Positions 9,438-17,912 of a stretch of 64,000 nt of DNA are shown one piece after another (positions within the stretch are counted from its first letter, which is position 1; every line of letters starts with the position of its first letter). The stretch is from Prosthecobacter sp. GTDB lineage: Bacteria > Verrucomicrobiota > Verrucomicrobiia > Verrucomicrobiales > Verrucomicrobiaceae. The position numbers and the translations under genes are program-made. The notes below the pieces were generated by a model that saw only the letters and a list, made by a program, of their open reading frames with translations, was not told where the DNA came from and searched no databases. The DNA lies in assembly GCA_017853885.1 (NCBI GenBank), contig JAFMIR010000003.1, forward strand, positions 62,001 through 126,000. The letters run 5' to 3'.

Positions 9438-9824
9438 TCAGAAGTACTTTTCGCTGATAGATTGGTCGTGATCGTAGGTCTGCTCCTTGGTGAGCCGGCC
9501 CTTCATGTCCCAGTAACGGTTGAGACCATGGCGCTGGCCGTTTTTAAAATGGGTTTCTGCGGATGGCTGGCCGTTGTCCCACCATTCTTTCATGACGCCG
9601 TGCATCTTGCCGTTCACATAGGGATACTCGCCGGCGACCTTCTGATTCGAGTGCTTGCGGCGGATGAGGCCGGTGTAGGGGCTGGTCTTGTAGCTGGCGG
9701 ACTTGCCCTCATTGGTCATCTCGACATTCGGATCGCTGAAGTCGACCTCGGCGGGCTGTTTTTCGCAGGCGACGAGGAGGAGGCTGAGCGCGGCAAACAA
9801 GGCGGGAAGGGGAAAACGTTGCAT
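9438..9824 (-). CDS. Lipoprotein with MORN-like / YwqK-type repeats
   Basis: A 128-residue protein with a lipoprotein signal ending LLVAC (C20). The mature part has MORN-like repeats (YPYVNGKMHGVMKEWWDNGQ; HFKNGQRHGLNRYW), as in the YwqK family. Annotation pipelines call the family 'toxin-antitoxin YwqK antitoxin', but no toxin is visible nearby and I would not infer that role. It is divergently transcribed from the GYF-RDD gene at 9910, with 85 nt between. Confidence 0.7.
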   Translation of the reverse strand: MQRFPLPALFAALSLLLVACEKQPAEVDFSDPNVEMTNEGKSASYKTSPYTGLIRRKHSNQKVAGEYPYVNGKMHGVMKEWWDNGQPSAETHFKNGQRHGLNRYWDMKGRLTKEQTYDHDQSISEKYF

Positions 9825-9909
9825 AAAGGAGTGTTGGGAGAATGCTGCGTACGGTGAGAAAAGTAAAAGGCGGTTGATGTGCCGCTCTTGCGCAGGCTAT
9901 TTTGAGGTC

Positions 9910-10614
9910 ATGACTTACCATATCGCGCGCGGAGGCCAGCCGATCGGAACTTTTGCTGAGGAAGAAGTGCGCTCCGGGCTGGCTGCGGGCCGCTTTCAGG
10001 TCGGTGACCTCTGTTGGGCCGAGGGCATGACGGATTGGCAGCCAGTCGGATCGAAATTTGCCCCTTATGCACCTTTTGCTGCCGTGCCACCCATCCATCA
10101 TGCGAATCCCTATGCTGCGCCGCAGGCCCAAGTGCTGTCTAACTTGCCGGGGCTAAAACCCGCCTCGCGTGGCACGCGGCTTGGAGCGTGGCTGCTCGAT
10201 TGCCTGACGGGTATGATCGGCTGTGGGGTGCCTGTGTCGGCCGCTTTTCTCTTCATGATTCAGTCGGGACAGCCCGACTCGAAGGACGCGCCTGTGGCTG
10301 CAATCGCTTGTTTCATGCTGGCCGGTCTCGTGTTGCTTGGGCTGACGATTTGGAACATCGTGCTGCTGACAACCCGTGGGCAGACTCTGGGGAAAAAGTG
10401 GCTCGGTATTCGCATCGTGACCTTTCCGGACGGGCAGAAGCCCGGCTTTGTGAAAGGTTTTTTGCTGCGCTCCTTCGTGAATGGCATCATCGCGCAGGTG
10501 GTGCCGTTTTACGGTATCATCGATCCTTGCCTCATCTTTCGCGAGGACAATCGCTGTGTGCATGATTTGCTGGCAGACACCACCGTCATCGACGGTCAGC
10601 CACCGGGGGCATGA
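9910..10614 (+). CDS. GYF_2 (DUF4339) - RDD family membrane protein, copy 1
   Basis: A 234-residue protein in two parts. An N-terminal GYF_2 domain of about 50 residues (MTYHIARGGQPIG; LCWAEGMTDWQPVG) is followed after a linker by an RDD domain with three membrane segments (RGTRLGAWLLD; GQTLGKKWLGIRIV; REDNRCVHDLLADT). GYF_2 probably mediates protein contacts; RDD proteins have been linked to ion transport, but the function is not established. The frame is open back to 9703, but the paralogue at 48493-49218 begins at the equivalent residue, fixing ATG 9910. It ends 6 nt from the stop of the convergent zincin gene. Confidence 0.85.
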   Translation: MTYHIARGGQPIGTFAEEEVRSGLAAGRFQVGDLCWAEGMTDWQPVGSKFAPYAPFAAVPPIHHANPYAAPQAQVLSNLPGLKPASRGTRLGAWLLDCLTGMIGCGVPVSAAFLFMIQSGQPDSKDAPVAAIACFMLAGLVLLGLTIWNIVLLTTRGQTLGKKWLGIRIVTFPDGQKPGFVKGFLLRSFVNGIIAQVVPFYGIIDPCLIFREDNRCVHDLLADTTVIDGQPPGA

Positions 10615-10620
10615 GTGCGC

Positions 10621-10992
10621 TCAAGCCAATCCCAACGCTGCCACCTGTTCTTCGCCGAGGCCGAGATAGTGCCCCAGCTCGTGCAGCAGTGTGATGCGGA
10701 TTTCAGAGCGGTAGGTCTCGAGATGGCCGCCGCAATCGTGCCAGAGGTTGTCGAGGAAAAGGCGAATGCGCGGTATTTCATCCGGCAGGGCAGGGGGAGG
10801 ATCGCAGCGGGCGTTTCCCTCGAATAGCCCCAGAAGCTCACGATCGAGGCTCGGCTCGTCAGGCAACAAAGCGCTCATCTCCGCGAACTCGATGGTGCAA
10901 GCCGTCGCTTCATCTCGGATCACAGGGGGAAGTGAGGCGAGCGTGCCTTTCACGACGCTGGATGCGATGGATTGCAGACGCTTGAAACGCAT
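10621..10992 (-). CDS. Minimal zincin-type metallopeptidase family protein
   Basis: A 123-residue protein whose C-terminal HELGHYLGLGEEQ (104-116) is a zincin motif HExxHxxGxxE, with E105 catalytic and H104, H108 and E114 as expected zinc ligands. It resembles the small metallopeptidase family DUF1025/PF06262, of unknown substrate and presumably cytoplasmic since no signal peptide is seen. It lies 18 nt downstream of the PAS gene on the same strand, so the two are probably co-transcribed. Confidence 0.8.
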   Translation of the reverse strand: MRFKRLQSIASSVVKGTLASLPPVIRDEATACTIEFAEMSALLPDEPSLDRELLGLFEGNARCDPPPALPDEIPRIRLFLDNLWHDCGGHLETYRSEIRITLLHELGHYLGLGEEQVAALGLA

Positions 10993-11010
10993 AACGGCGA
11001 AGATCCGCCG

Positions 11011-11592
11011 TCAATTCCCAGCAGCGGCATGATTCTTCAACTCACGCTCACGTGCGACAAACCAGAGCACCTCCCCACTATCGTCGAGGATGGGCGCGAT
11101 GGAAACTTGGACCCAGTAGGCATCGCCATTCTTGTGGTAGTTGAGCAGCGTTTCTGTGCATGGACGGCATTGATGCACGGCGCGGCGCATTCGATCGATG
11201 GAAACGGGATCGGTATCGCGGCCTTGGAGAATGGGGCCGGGTTTTTTCCCGCGCAGTTCGACCAAGCTGTGGCCACACATGGCAGTGAAGGCGTCATTCA
11301 CCCACTGCACGCGACCATCTGGATCGCAAAGCACACGCCCTTCGGGGCTGAATTCCATGTTTCGTGTGGCGATCTGGGCCGCGACACGGACCTTCAGGGT
11401 GGCTGGCGGCTGAATGGAATCCTTGGGTGAGGTCGTGGTGATTAGACTAGCACTCACATCGGCCATACTAAGCACACAGTCACGAAGCTCCTCGTGGTAG
11501 TCGATGACGACATCAAAATTCGCCCGCTCTTCGGGTGTCATCAAACCCGAGACGTAAAGAGTGGCTTGGTCTTGGAGGAAATCGCTAAGCAT
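11011..11592 (-). CDS. PAS-domain protein with anti-sigma-factor-like N-terminus
   Basis: A 193-residue cytoplasmic protein. Residues about 5-50 (LYVSGLMTPEERANFDVVI; EELRD) look like the helical N-terminus of RskA/ZAS-type anti-sigma factors. Residues about 78-185 are a PAS domain of the LOV/PAS_9 type, with LQGRDTDPVSIDRMRRA and LLNYHKNGDAYWVQVSIAP. The photoactive cysteine of LOV domains is glycine here (G119, in KKPGPILQG), so flavin-adduct light sensing is not expected. No output enzyme domain is present. It probably senses a ligand or redox state and binds a partner such as a sigma factor. The zincin gene follows 18 nt downstream. Confidence 0.75.
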   Translation of the reverse strand: MLSDFLQDQATLYVSGLMTPEERANFDVVIDYHEELRDCVLSMADVSASLITTTSPKDSIQPPATLKVRVAAQIATRNMEFSPEGRVLCDPDGRVQWVNDAFTAMCGHSLVELRGKKPGPILQGRDTDPVSIDRMRRAVHQCRPCTETLLNYHKNGDAYWVQVSIAPILDDSGEVLWFVARERELKNHAAAGN

Positions 11593-11612
11593 GGCTTTTG
11601 GCGTGAAGTGTC

Positions 11613-11642
11613 AATGTAAGCCGATACGCAGAGATTTTTCAA
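11613..11642 (-). promoter_or_regulatory. Possible promoter for the PAS-zincin pair
   Basis: On the minus strand, TTGAAA (11637-11642, 5/6 match to -35) is followed after 18 nt by TACATT (11613-11618, 4/6 match to -10), about 20 nt upstream of the ATG at 11592. It is suggested by sequence only. Confidence 0.3.
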
Positions 11643-11680
11643 TTGGATGCATCTGGTTGTCAGGGGGCTGGGGCAAAAAG

Positions 11681-13120
11681 TTAGGCCCCCCTCATCTTCG
11701 AGAAAAAAAACTTGGCGCTTTCCATGATGCCGTAAGCGGTTTCTTGGGGCGTGAGCTCGGAGGTCTGAATGCGTAGATCGGCAAGGGATTTGTAGAGGGG
11801 CTTTCGCTCGTCGAGAAGACGGGTGAGTTTGGCCTTGGGGTCTTCTTCCCCAGCAAGGAGTGGGCGGTCGTTGTTGTGCGATGTTCGGCTCGCGAGCAGC
11901 GCGGGGTCAGCGTCCAGCCAGACAATGTATCCGAGGTGGCGAAGCAGGGGAAGATTGCGCGGCTGCGTGATGATGCCACCGCCGGTGGCGATGCAGCAGC
12001 CGCGTTTCCCAAGGAGGGAACGAAGTGCAGTGCTCTCATGGAGGCGAAAGCCGGGCTCGCCCTCGTTCGCGAAGATGGAGGGAATGCTTTGACCCGCAGT
12101 GTCGATAATGAGCTGGTCGGTGTCGAGGCACTGGAAGCCGATCATCTGAGAGACGATGCGGGCGACAGTGGTCTTCCCACTGCCCATGAGGCCGATGAGG
12201 ATGATGTTGGGCTGACGGGGGAGTGGCACGGTGGCCTCCTCGATGACGGCCCGCAGGATGCTACTGGCGAGCTCGGGATCGTTTTGGACAGCATCGAGAT
12301 AAGTTGGATAGAGCGGCTGCCAGCCGGCGGCACGCAGCTTGGCGTTGGAGACGTGCTTGTGGCTCCAGCCGCGTTTGCGGTTCGGATCGGGATCGCGGGA
12401 GATCGGCAGCGGCAGGCCGAAAACACGGCAGAGGTCGAGGTAGCTGTCCCGTTGGGTGACTTTTTGATCGTCGGCGATGTTGTAAATGCCACTGAGGCGA
12501 TGCGTGACGAGATGCACGAGAGCACTGGCGGCATCGTCGGCATGGATTTGATTCAGGTAGCGTCCGTGGCCGTCATTGCCCTCGATGGCGGCTTTGCCTT
12601 CGAGGAGGTTCTTCAGCAAAAAGGAACGTCCGGGGCCATAAATGCCGGCGAGACGTGCGGCGCAGCCCCCGGCATTTAGGGCGAGGTTTTCGGCTTCGCG
12701 GAGCAGGCGGCCCGTTTCGCGGTCGGGATCGGCAAAGCTGGTCTCATCGACCGTTTCACCCTGGATCTGGGGGAAGACACTGGTGCTGCTGGTGTAGAGC
12801 GGGAAAGCAGCGGGGAAGGCGGCGATGAGGTGCCGCATGCCGTTCACATAGACGCTTTGATACATCTCCGCTCCGCCGCGGCTGGAGCTGGCGCAGTGGA
12901 TGAAGGCATCGATGTGGAGAGGAGCGATTTTGGCAGCGAGTGCGTTCACGGATGTCTCGCTTGAGACATCACACGATTCGACACGCCAAGGTTTAGCGAT
13001 GCGCAGCCGCTCCGTGGAAGCGGCGCTATGCGTGAGGCCGATGACAGTGTGCCCGGTGGCATGCAGCAAATCGGCCGCACGCTCGCCCACGAAGCCGCAA
13101 CCTGCGATGAGGACAGTCAT
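11681..13120 (-). CDS. aroK: Fusion: NAD(P)-dependent epimerase/reductase (SDR) + shikimate kinase
   Basis: A 479-residue two-domain protein. Residues 1-290 are a Rossmann SDR resembling YeeZ-type reductases (IAGCGFVGERAADLL, 5-19; YTSSTSVF, 109-116). Residues about 304-479 are a complete shikimate kinase: P-loop GLMGSGKTT (310-318), shikimate-binding D333/D335 in LDTDQ, E354/R359 in GEPGFR, GGG 380-382, and lid RPLL (419-422). The kinase phosphorylates shikimate to shikimate-3-phosphate; aroC for the last step lies at 24820. The reading frame is continuous with a short linker (291-303) and I see no frameshift. The SDR substrate is unknown. Its ATG overlaps the amidase stop upstream by 4 nt (ATGA). 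Confidence 0.85.
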   Translation of the reverse strand: MTVLIAGCGFVGERAADLLHATGHTVIGLTHSAASTERLRIAKPWRVESCDVSSETSVNALAAKIAPLHIDAFIHCASSSRGGAEMYQSVYVNGMRHLIAAFPAAFPLYTSSTSVFPQIQGETVDETSFADPDRETGRLLREAENLALNAGGCAARLAGIYGPGRSFLLKNLLEGKAAIEGNDGHGRYLNQIHADDAASALVHLVTHRLSGIYNIADDQKVTQRDSYLDLCRVFGLPLPISRDPDPNRKRGWSHKHVSNAKLRAAGWQPLYPTYLDAVQNDPELASSILRAVIEEATVPLPRQPNIILIGLMGSGKTTVARIVSQMIGFQCLDTDQLIIDTAGQSIPSIFANEGEPGFRLHESTALRSLLGKRGCCIATGGGIITQPRNLPLLRHLGYIVWLDADPALLASRTSHNNDRPLLAGEEDPKAKLTRLLDERKPLYKSLADLRIQTSELTPQETAYGIMESAKFFFSKMRGA

Positions 13121-14487
13121 AGTGGCTTGCGGTTTTTTTGGTAATAGGACACTAGGCCGTTCACAACACCGCGGACGTAATCCTCCACAGCGCTGGTTTG
13201 CAGACGCCCAGCGATGAGTGTGCGGCCGATGAAATGGCCAAAGAGCAGGCGGCGGTAAGTTTCCTCGTGGTTCATGACAAAGGGCTCGAGATAGACGACG
13301 GGGCAGTCATAGATGCGATTGGCAAGGAGGTTCCGCGCGTAGACGGCAGTGTTCGTTCCGGCGCGTCGAGCATTCGGCGTGGTATAAACATAGGGTGGCA
13401 AACCGGTAGCCTTCAGGAGGCCGTCGGCGACGGCATCGGCGAGCGGGATTTCCTCCTCGTGGACGCGGGAGAAGAGGCGGCGGAACATCTCGAAGCGTAC
13501 ATCAGCCTGCTCAAGCTCGGCTGGTGAATAGCAGCCATTCACAAGAACATGAGCGTGGTTGTGCGGTGAGAACCGCGGTGAGGTAGCATCGCCCCAAGCT
13601 TCGGCGTTGTAGTGCAGGCACAGAACGAGGTCGGGCTTGATCCGTGTGTTCACCTTCCTGCCACGGGCGTGGATCTCGCTGACGCGGTAAAAAAGCTTTT
13701 CGCTTTGCCACTGCACGGTAAGCAGCTTCGCATCGCCGGTGAGGCCATCGTACTTCTCCGCTGGGTCCGGGAAGCCAGCATCTTGGAGCAGTTTGAGTGC
13801 GGGTGCTTGGAGTGTAGGCGGACGTTCCTGTGTGATGGGCTCCACGTTTTCACGAACCAGCGTCACATAGGCGCCGAGAGCTTTCAATCGCTCGGCGAGC
13901 ACTTGAGCGGTGATGAGGCTGAGATCCCCTTCTTGGATGTGCTCATTCGGCTGGAAGCTGAGGAAACGTTCCTCGATGCGGCCGTAAGCGCCGCCAATGT
14001 GGCCGGGGTCCAGTGCGATGTGGAGATCACTGAGCACCGGGCGGTCCTTCAAGGGCGTGAGCTCGCCGACACGATGCCAATAGCGAGTGCTTTCGGCCGG
14101 CGGCTTCGAGAGGGTTTCGAGTTCTACGCGAACCTCAGGTCGGCTGGGATCGCCGGTTGGGATAAGAAGAACGTTGCCCTCGATGCGCCATGCAGTGGGC
14201 AGGGTTGAGCTGTCCGTGTAGATTTCCCTCAGCGCAGCCTCCAGCTCAGCACGGGTCATGGTCTTGGCGAAGTCTTGCAGTTGCGCCCAATCGGGCGACT
14301 CGCCGAGTGGGCTGAGCTTGGCAAAGCGCAGGATGGGGCTTGGCGTGGTGGCAGTGCCGGGAGTGAGATTCGCGGCGTTTAGCGTGACCGGCGGCGTTGG
14401 AGGGGAAGGCGCCGCCGCGGACTGCGCGTTCACCGTGCCTGCCAGCACGGCGGCGGAGAGCAGCGCACGGTATATTTTCTCGATCAT
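13117..14487 (-). CDS. N-acetylmuramoyl-L-alanine amidase (Amidase_3)
   Basis: A 456-residue periplasmic enzyme with a signal peptide (about 1-21). It cleaves the amide bond between N-acetylmuramic acid and L-alanine in peptidoglycan. Catalytic residues of the Amidase_3 fold can be seen: H163 in ALDPGHIGG, E186 in NEHIQEGD, H292 in LCLHYNAEAWGD and the general base E401 in VYLEPFVMNHEET. An insertion of about 60 residues between E186 and H292 makes it longer than typical AmiC catalytic domains. It is the first gene of a two-gene unit with the SDR-shikimate kinase and is divergent from ymdB (53 nt apart). Confidence 0.9.
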   Translation of the reverse strand: MIEKIYRALLSAAVLAGTVNAQSAAAPSPPTPPVTLNAANLTPGTATTPSPILRFAKLSPLGESPDWAQLQDFAKTMTRAELEAALREIYTDSSTLPTAWRIEGNVLLIPTGDPSRPEVRVELETLSKPPAESTRYWHRVGELTPLKDRPVLSDLHIALDPGHIGGAYGRIEERFLSFQPNEHIQEGDLSLITAQVLAERLKALGAYVTLVRENVEPITQERPPTLQAPALKLLQDAGFPDPAEKYDGLTGDAKLLTVQWQSEKLFYRVSEIHARGRKVNTRIKPDLVLCLHYNAEAWGDATSPRFSPHNHAHVLVNGCYSPAELEQADVRFEMFRRLFSRVHEEEIPLADAVADGLLKATGLPPYVYTTPNARRAGTNTAVYARNLLANRIYDCPVVYLEPFVMNHEETYRRLLFGHFIGRTLIAGRLQTSAVEDYVRGVVNGLVSYYQKNRKPL

Positions 14488-14540
14488 GGCGGCGATCCTA
14501 GCTTGAACCTTCCCTGCATCATCTACTAAATGCCATCACA

Positions 14541-15374
14541 ATGAACGAAGCGACGAATGACACAGCGGCACAGGTAGATGACGGGCTTTTCAGGTTGCTG
14601 TTCCTAGGAGACATCGTGGGCGAGCCGGGGCGCAAAGCGGTATCTCTTCTGCTACCTTTGCTGAAGCAGGAGCTGAACCTCGATTTCATTGTGGTGAATG
14701 GCGAGAACTCCGCCGGTGGGCGTGGCATCACACCGAAGATTGCGATTGGTCTCATGCGGGCCGGTGCGGCGGTGGTGACGACGGGCGATCATATATGGGA
14801 CCAGAAGGAGATCGTGCCCTACATGATCGACGAGCCGCGGCTGCTGCGCCCGCTGAACTACCATGAAGGGGTGCCGGGGCAGGGCTTCGTCGTGTTGGAG
14901 ACGAAAAAGTGTAAGGTGGCCGTGGTGAACCTCCAAGGCCGCACCTTCATGGGTCAGCAACTCGAAAATCCTTTTCCGGTGATCGCCGAATGCGTCGAAA
15001 GGCTGCGTCAGGAGACGCCAGTGATCTTGGTGGACTTTCATGCGGAGGCCACGAGCGAAAAAGTGGCCATGGGTTGGCATCTCGATGGCAAGGTGAGCGC
15101 TGTTGTAGGCACGCACACGCACGTGCCGACGGCCGATGAGCGTGTGTTGCCAAAGGGCACGGCTTTTCAAAGCGATGTTGGCATGTGTGGTCCGATGGAC
15201 AGCGTGATCGGCAGCCAGATCGAGCCAGTGCTGGAGCGCTTTCACACGCAGATGCCCACTCGCTTTGGCGTGGGTAGCGGTGCGGTGCGGCTGAACGGTG
15301 CTCTCATCACCCTCGATCCGAAGACCGGTCGCGCCCTAAAGATCGAGCGTATCGCTCGGACGTGGCACGAGTGA
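14541..15374 (+). CDS. ymdB: YmdB-type metallophosphoesterase (TIGR00282)
   Basis: A 277-residue cytoplasmic phosphoesterase. Metal-binding motifs are LFLGDIVGEPG (D24), VNGEN (52-56), TTGDHIWDQKE (80-90) and the later VDFHAEATSEK and VVGTHTHVPTAD. In Bacillus and Deinococcus, family members hydrolyse 2',3'-cyclic nucleotides. It starts a plus-strand run with the lipoprotein (15415) and the M23 peptidase (16050). Confidence 0.9.
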   Translation: MNEATNDTAAQVDDGLFRLLFLGDIVGEPGRKAVSLLLPLLKQELNLDFIVVNGENSAGGRGITPKIAIGLMRAGAAVVTTGDHIWDQKEIVPYMIDEPRLLRPLNYHEGVPGQGFVVLETKKCKVAVVNLQGRTFMGQQLENPFPVIAECVERLRQETPVILVDFHAEATSEKVAMGWHLDGKVSAVVGTHTHVPTADERVLPKGTAFQSDVGMCGPMDSVIGSQIEPVLERFHTQMPTRFGVGSGAVRLNGALITLDPKTGRALKIERIARTWHE

Positions 15375-15414
15375 GCGATTGCAATCGCCCGTGGAATCTG
15401 ATTGGATGCCATCG

Positions 15415-16053
15415 ATGAACCCCTTTCTCCATGCTATTTTTGCTTCCTTGCTGTGTTTGGCGCTTTCGAGCTGCGACACGCTGCGGGGAAAACCGAAGTA
15501 TCAGCTTTCTGTGCATGTGCAGGCCAGCGCGACGGACATGCAGCGTGATATTATTCCGCTGCCCTATCAAGGACAACAGCTCATCTTCAAAAAAGTGCCT
15601 GAGTTCTCGCAGCGATCCATTGCTGCCTTCGAGTCGTTTGCCTCCGACGATGGCTTCGGAAATGGATTGGTGCTCAAGCTCGATGCCCATGGTCGGAACC
15701 AGCTCGAAACCGTTACCCGCACACACCAAGGCGAGCTTCTCCTAACCTTCGTCAATGGCGTGCCGGTGGACATCATCCAGATTGACCAGCCGATCGCAGA
15801 TGGAAAATTCGTGGTGTGGCGCGGTGTGTCAGATGAGACCGTAGCGGAGATGGGGGAACGGCTGGCGCATATCTCTGCGATGAAGTCTTCCGGCAAGTTT
15901 CTCGACATGACGCCCTCCACGGAAAGGGACAAGAAAGACGCTCACAAAGCGGAGTTGGAGGAAAAGAAGTATCTTGAGGAGATGGCGCGCAGAGCCGAGC
16001 GCGGTGAGGACATTAGCCTGCCGCCGAGGACGAAGGAAATCCCGCTGGAATGA
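15415..16053 (+). CDS. Lipoprotein with a SecD-P1-head-like domain
   Basis: A 212-residue protein with a lipoprotein signal ending LALSSC. The middle region (LKLDAHGRNQLETVTRTHQG; LLLTFVNGVPVDIIQIDQPI; GKFVVWRGV) resembles the P1 head subdomain of SecD, which carries a similar 'L.l...G...f...T', 'l.i.vdg.v.s.p.i..p' pattern. The tail (about 165-212) is charged and helical (KDAHKAELEEKKYLEEMARR). It lacks the membrane helices of SecD, so it cannot be a translocase subunit and its role is unknown. ATG 15415 is preferred, with 15406 possible. It overlaps the M23 gene by 4 nt (ATGA). Confidence 0.6.
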   Translation: MNPFLHAIFASLLCLALSSCDTLRGKPKYQLSVHVQASATDMQRDIIPLPYQGQQLIFKKVPEFSQRSIAAFESFASDDGFGNGLVLKLDAHGRNQLETVTRTHQGELLLTFVNGVPVDIIQIDQPIADGKFVVWRGVSDETVAEMGERLAHISAMKSSGKFLDMTPSTERDKKDAHKAELEEKKYLEEMARRAERGEDISLPPRTKEIPLE

Positions 16054-17072
16054 TCCCAATGAAGGCTTTGACCTGCTTCCTGCTGGCCGCACCACTGACG
16101 CTTTATGCCCAGATCAGCCTTGTGTTGCCGACCGAGAATACGGCCCTGCTGGCGAAGGAACCCTCCGGCTACTTCCAGTTTGTGGATCGCACCTTCGAGG
16201 GGCAGACGACCACGCCTTGGGAGGGGGGGCAGTTTGGTTTTGTGCGCGATCCACGTCGTGTCGGTTCCAGAATCGCCTATGCGAGATTTCATGAGGGGCT
16301 GGACGTGAAACCGGTGCGCCGGGATGCGAGGGGAGAGCCGCTCGATGAAGTGCGTGCCATCGCCGCAGGCCAAGTGGTTTATGTGACGGCCTCCACGGGC
16401 TTGAGCAACTACGGACGCTACATCGTGGTGAGGCATGACTTGGATGGAGCAGGCCCGTTTTTCTCACTGTATGCGCATTTGAAGCAGGCTGGTGTGCAGG
16501 CTGGGGATGTCGTTCAAGCCGGCCAAGCCATGGGTGTGATGGGCTACACCGGCGCGGGGATTGACCAACGCCGCGCGCATGTGCATGTGGAACTGAACCT
16601 GCTACTGGACAGCCAGTTCGATGCTTGGCACGCGAGGCATTTCACCATGCCGAATCGCCATGGTCTATACAATGGCCTTAATTTGATAGGCTTGGATCTC
16701 CAAGGGCTCTACTTGGCCACAGCGAAAAACCCGCTGTCAAGTTTACGGGATTTCATCCGCGGCCAGGATTCCGCTTTCCGCGTGAGCGTGCCCGGCACGT
16801 GCCGGATGGACTTTCTTCGCCGTCATCCATGGCTTGCCGGAGGCCAAACGGACCGTGCGGCCTCTTGGGAGGTGACCTGCACGCGATGGGGCTTTCCGAT
16901 TGAGGTTAGACCTGCTGCGGAAAGCACTTTGACGGCAGTTGTGACATGGGTGAAGGACAGCGGGCTTCCACATCATCTCAACACCCGCGGTCTCGTGACG
17001 GGCAGTGGCAGCACTGGAAAACTGACCTCTGAGGGCCTGCGCTTCATCCAATTGCTATGCGGCATGCCATGA
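16050..17072 (+). CDS. M23-family peptidase (LysM-less, periplasmic)
   Basis: A 340-residue exported protein, signal peptide about 1-20. The lysostaphin-like zinc site is visible: H81 and D85 in FHEGLDV, H143 in YAHLK and H177/H179 in AHVHVELN. M23 enzymes cut peptidoglycan crosslinks or act as amidase activators when zinc ligands are lost; here they are kept, so hydrolase activity is likely. The C-terminal 140 residues show no recognised domain. The stop/start overlap with the lipoprotein gene points to translational coupling. An alternative ATG lies at 16059. Confidence 0.85.
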   Translation: MIPMKALTCFLLAAPLTLYAQISLVLPTENTALLAKEPSGYFQFVDRTFEGQTTTPWEGGQFGFVRDPRRVGSRIAYARFHEGLDVKPVRRDARGEPLDEVRAIAAGQVVYVTASTGLSNYGRYIVVRHDLDGAGPFFSLYAHLKQAGVQAGDVVQAGQAMGVMGYTGAGIDQRRAHVHVELNLLLDSQFDAWHARHFTMPNRHGLYNGLNLIGLDLQGLYLATAKNPLSSLRDFIRGQDSAFRVSVPGTCRMDFLRRHPWLAGGQTDRAASWEVTCTRWGFPIEVRPAAESTLTAVVTWVKDSGLPHHLNTRGLVTGSGSTGKLTSEGLRFIQLLCGMP

Positions 17073-17132
17073 GAGCCGCTGGTGGCACATGGAAGAAGAT
17101 GAACTCCACACCGCGCTTCCTCCGCCCGCAAG

Positions 17133-17912
17133 TCACAGCTGCTGAATCGTGACCCTTCGTGTAGGATTACCGCCCTTTAGCGTTCGCCATGCCAGCAGCG
17201 GCAGCCGAAACAAAAAGCCACACATCAGCCGCGCATGCATCCAGGTGAGCAGCGTGTTGTCCCGCAGGTAGCGGAACTGGGACACTCCTCCCTCCTCCGC
17301 CGTGAGATACCTCACTGGGGTGGGCACACGGATCATCGGCACGCCGTTCCAGCAGAGCCTCACGGCCACCTCTGTGTCGAAATCGAAGCGTCGGGCAAAA
17401 CGCGTGCCACGAAAAGCCTGCAAAAGCTCTGGCAGCGGATACAGCCTCATGCCGAAAAGCGAATCACCAATGCCCCAGCCCAGCGTTTCAATGTGCGCCC
17501 AGAGGTTGGAAATTCGGCGACCTTTGACTCGCAGCAGCGGTGCCTCTGGGCCAAAGATCGGCTGACCAAGCAAAGCGGCTTCCGGATGCGCCTCCGCCAA
17601 GGAAAGGAACTTGGGGATAAACTCTGCTGGATGCTGCCCATCCGAGTCCATTGTGAGCGCATGCGTGAAACCGGCCTCAATCAGCTTTTCCGCCCCGGCA
17701 AGCACAGCGGAGCCCTTGCCACGGTTCTTGGCAAGTTTCATCACATGAAGGCCCGGATGATCTGATCGCAGGGCTTCCGCATCCTTTTCACTGCCGTCCG
17801 TGCTCCCATCGATCACCACCCACACGTCCTTGCAATGCTGCAGGGCCTGCAAGATTGTGGTCTTCAGAAGGCCTCCGGTATTGTAGCTGGGAATCAGGAT
17901 GGCAACGCGCAT
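17133..17912 (-). CDS. Family 2 glycosyltransferase
   Basis: A 259-residue GT-A enzyme. The N-terminus MRVAILIPSYNTGG begins the nucleotide-sugar fold and DSDGQHP (89-95) holds the DxD metal site. RRFDFDTEVAVRL matches the acceptor region of dolichol/undecaprenyl-phosphate mannosyltransferase-like proteins. There are no transmembrane segments beyond a weak hydrophobic C-terminal patch, and donor and acceptor are not determined. I chose ATG 17912 because it places the conserved strand at the N-terminus; the frame extends to 17975 with unconserved sequence. Confidence 0.85.
   Translation of the reverse strand: MRVAILIPSYNTGGLLKTTILQALQHCKDVWVVIDGSTDGSEKDAEALRSDHPGLHVMKLAKNRGKGSAVLAGAEKLIEAGFTHALTMDSDGQHPAEFIPKFLSLAEAHPEAALLGQPIFGPEAPLLRVKGRRISNLWAHIETLGWGIGDSLFGMRLYPLPELLQAFRGTRFARRFDFDTEVAVRLCWNGVPMIRVPTPVRYLTAEEGGVSQFRYLRDNTLLTWMHARLMCGFLFRLPLLAWRTLKGGNPTRRVTIQQL

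Noticed and set aside
9438..9824. Toxin-antitoxin module around the YwqK-like lipoprotein
   Set aside because: No toxin-like gene is adjacent, and the name only reflects database annotation of MORN-repeat proteins.
11011..11592. LOV blue-light photoreceptor
   Set aside because: The cysteine that forms the flavin adduct is glycine (G119), so it cannot do canonical LOV photochemistry.
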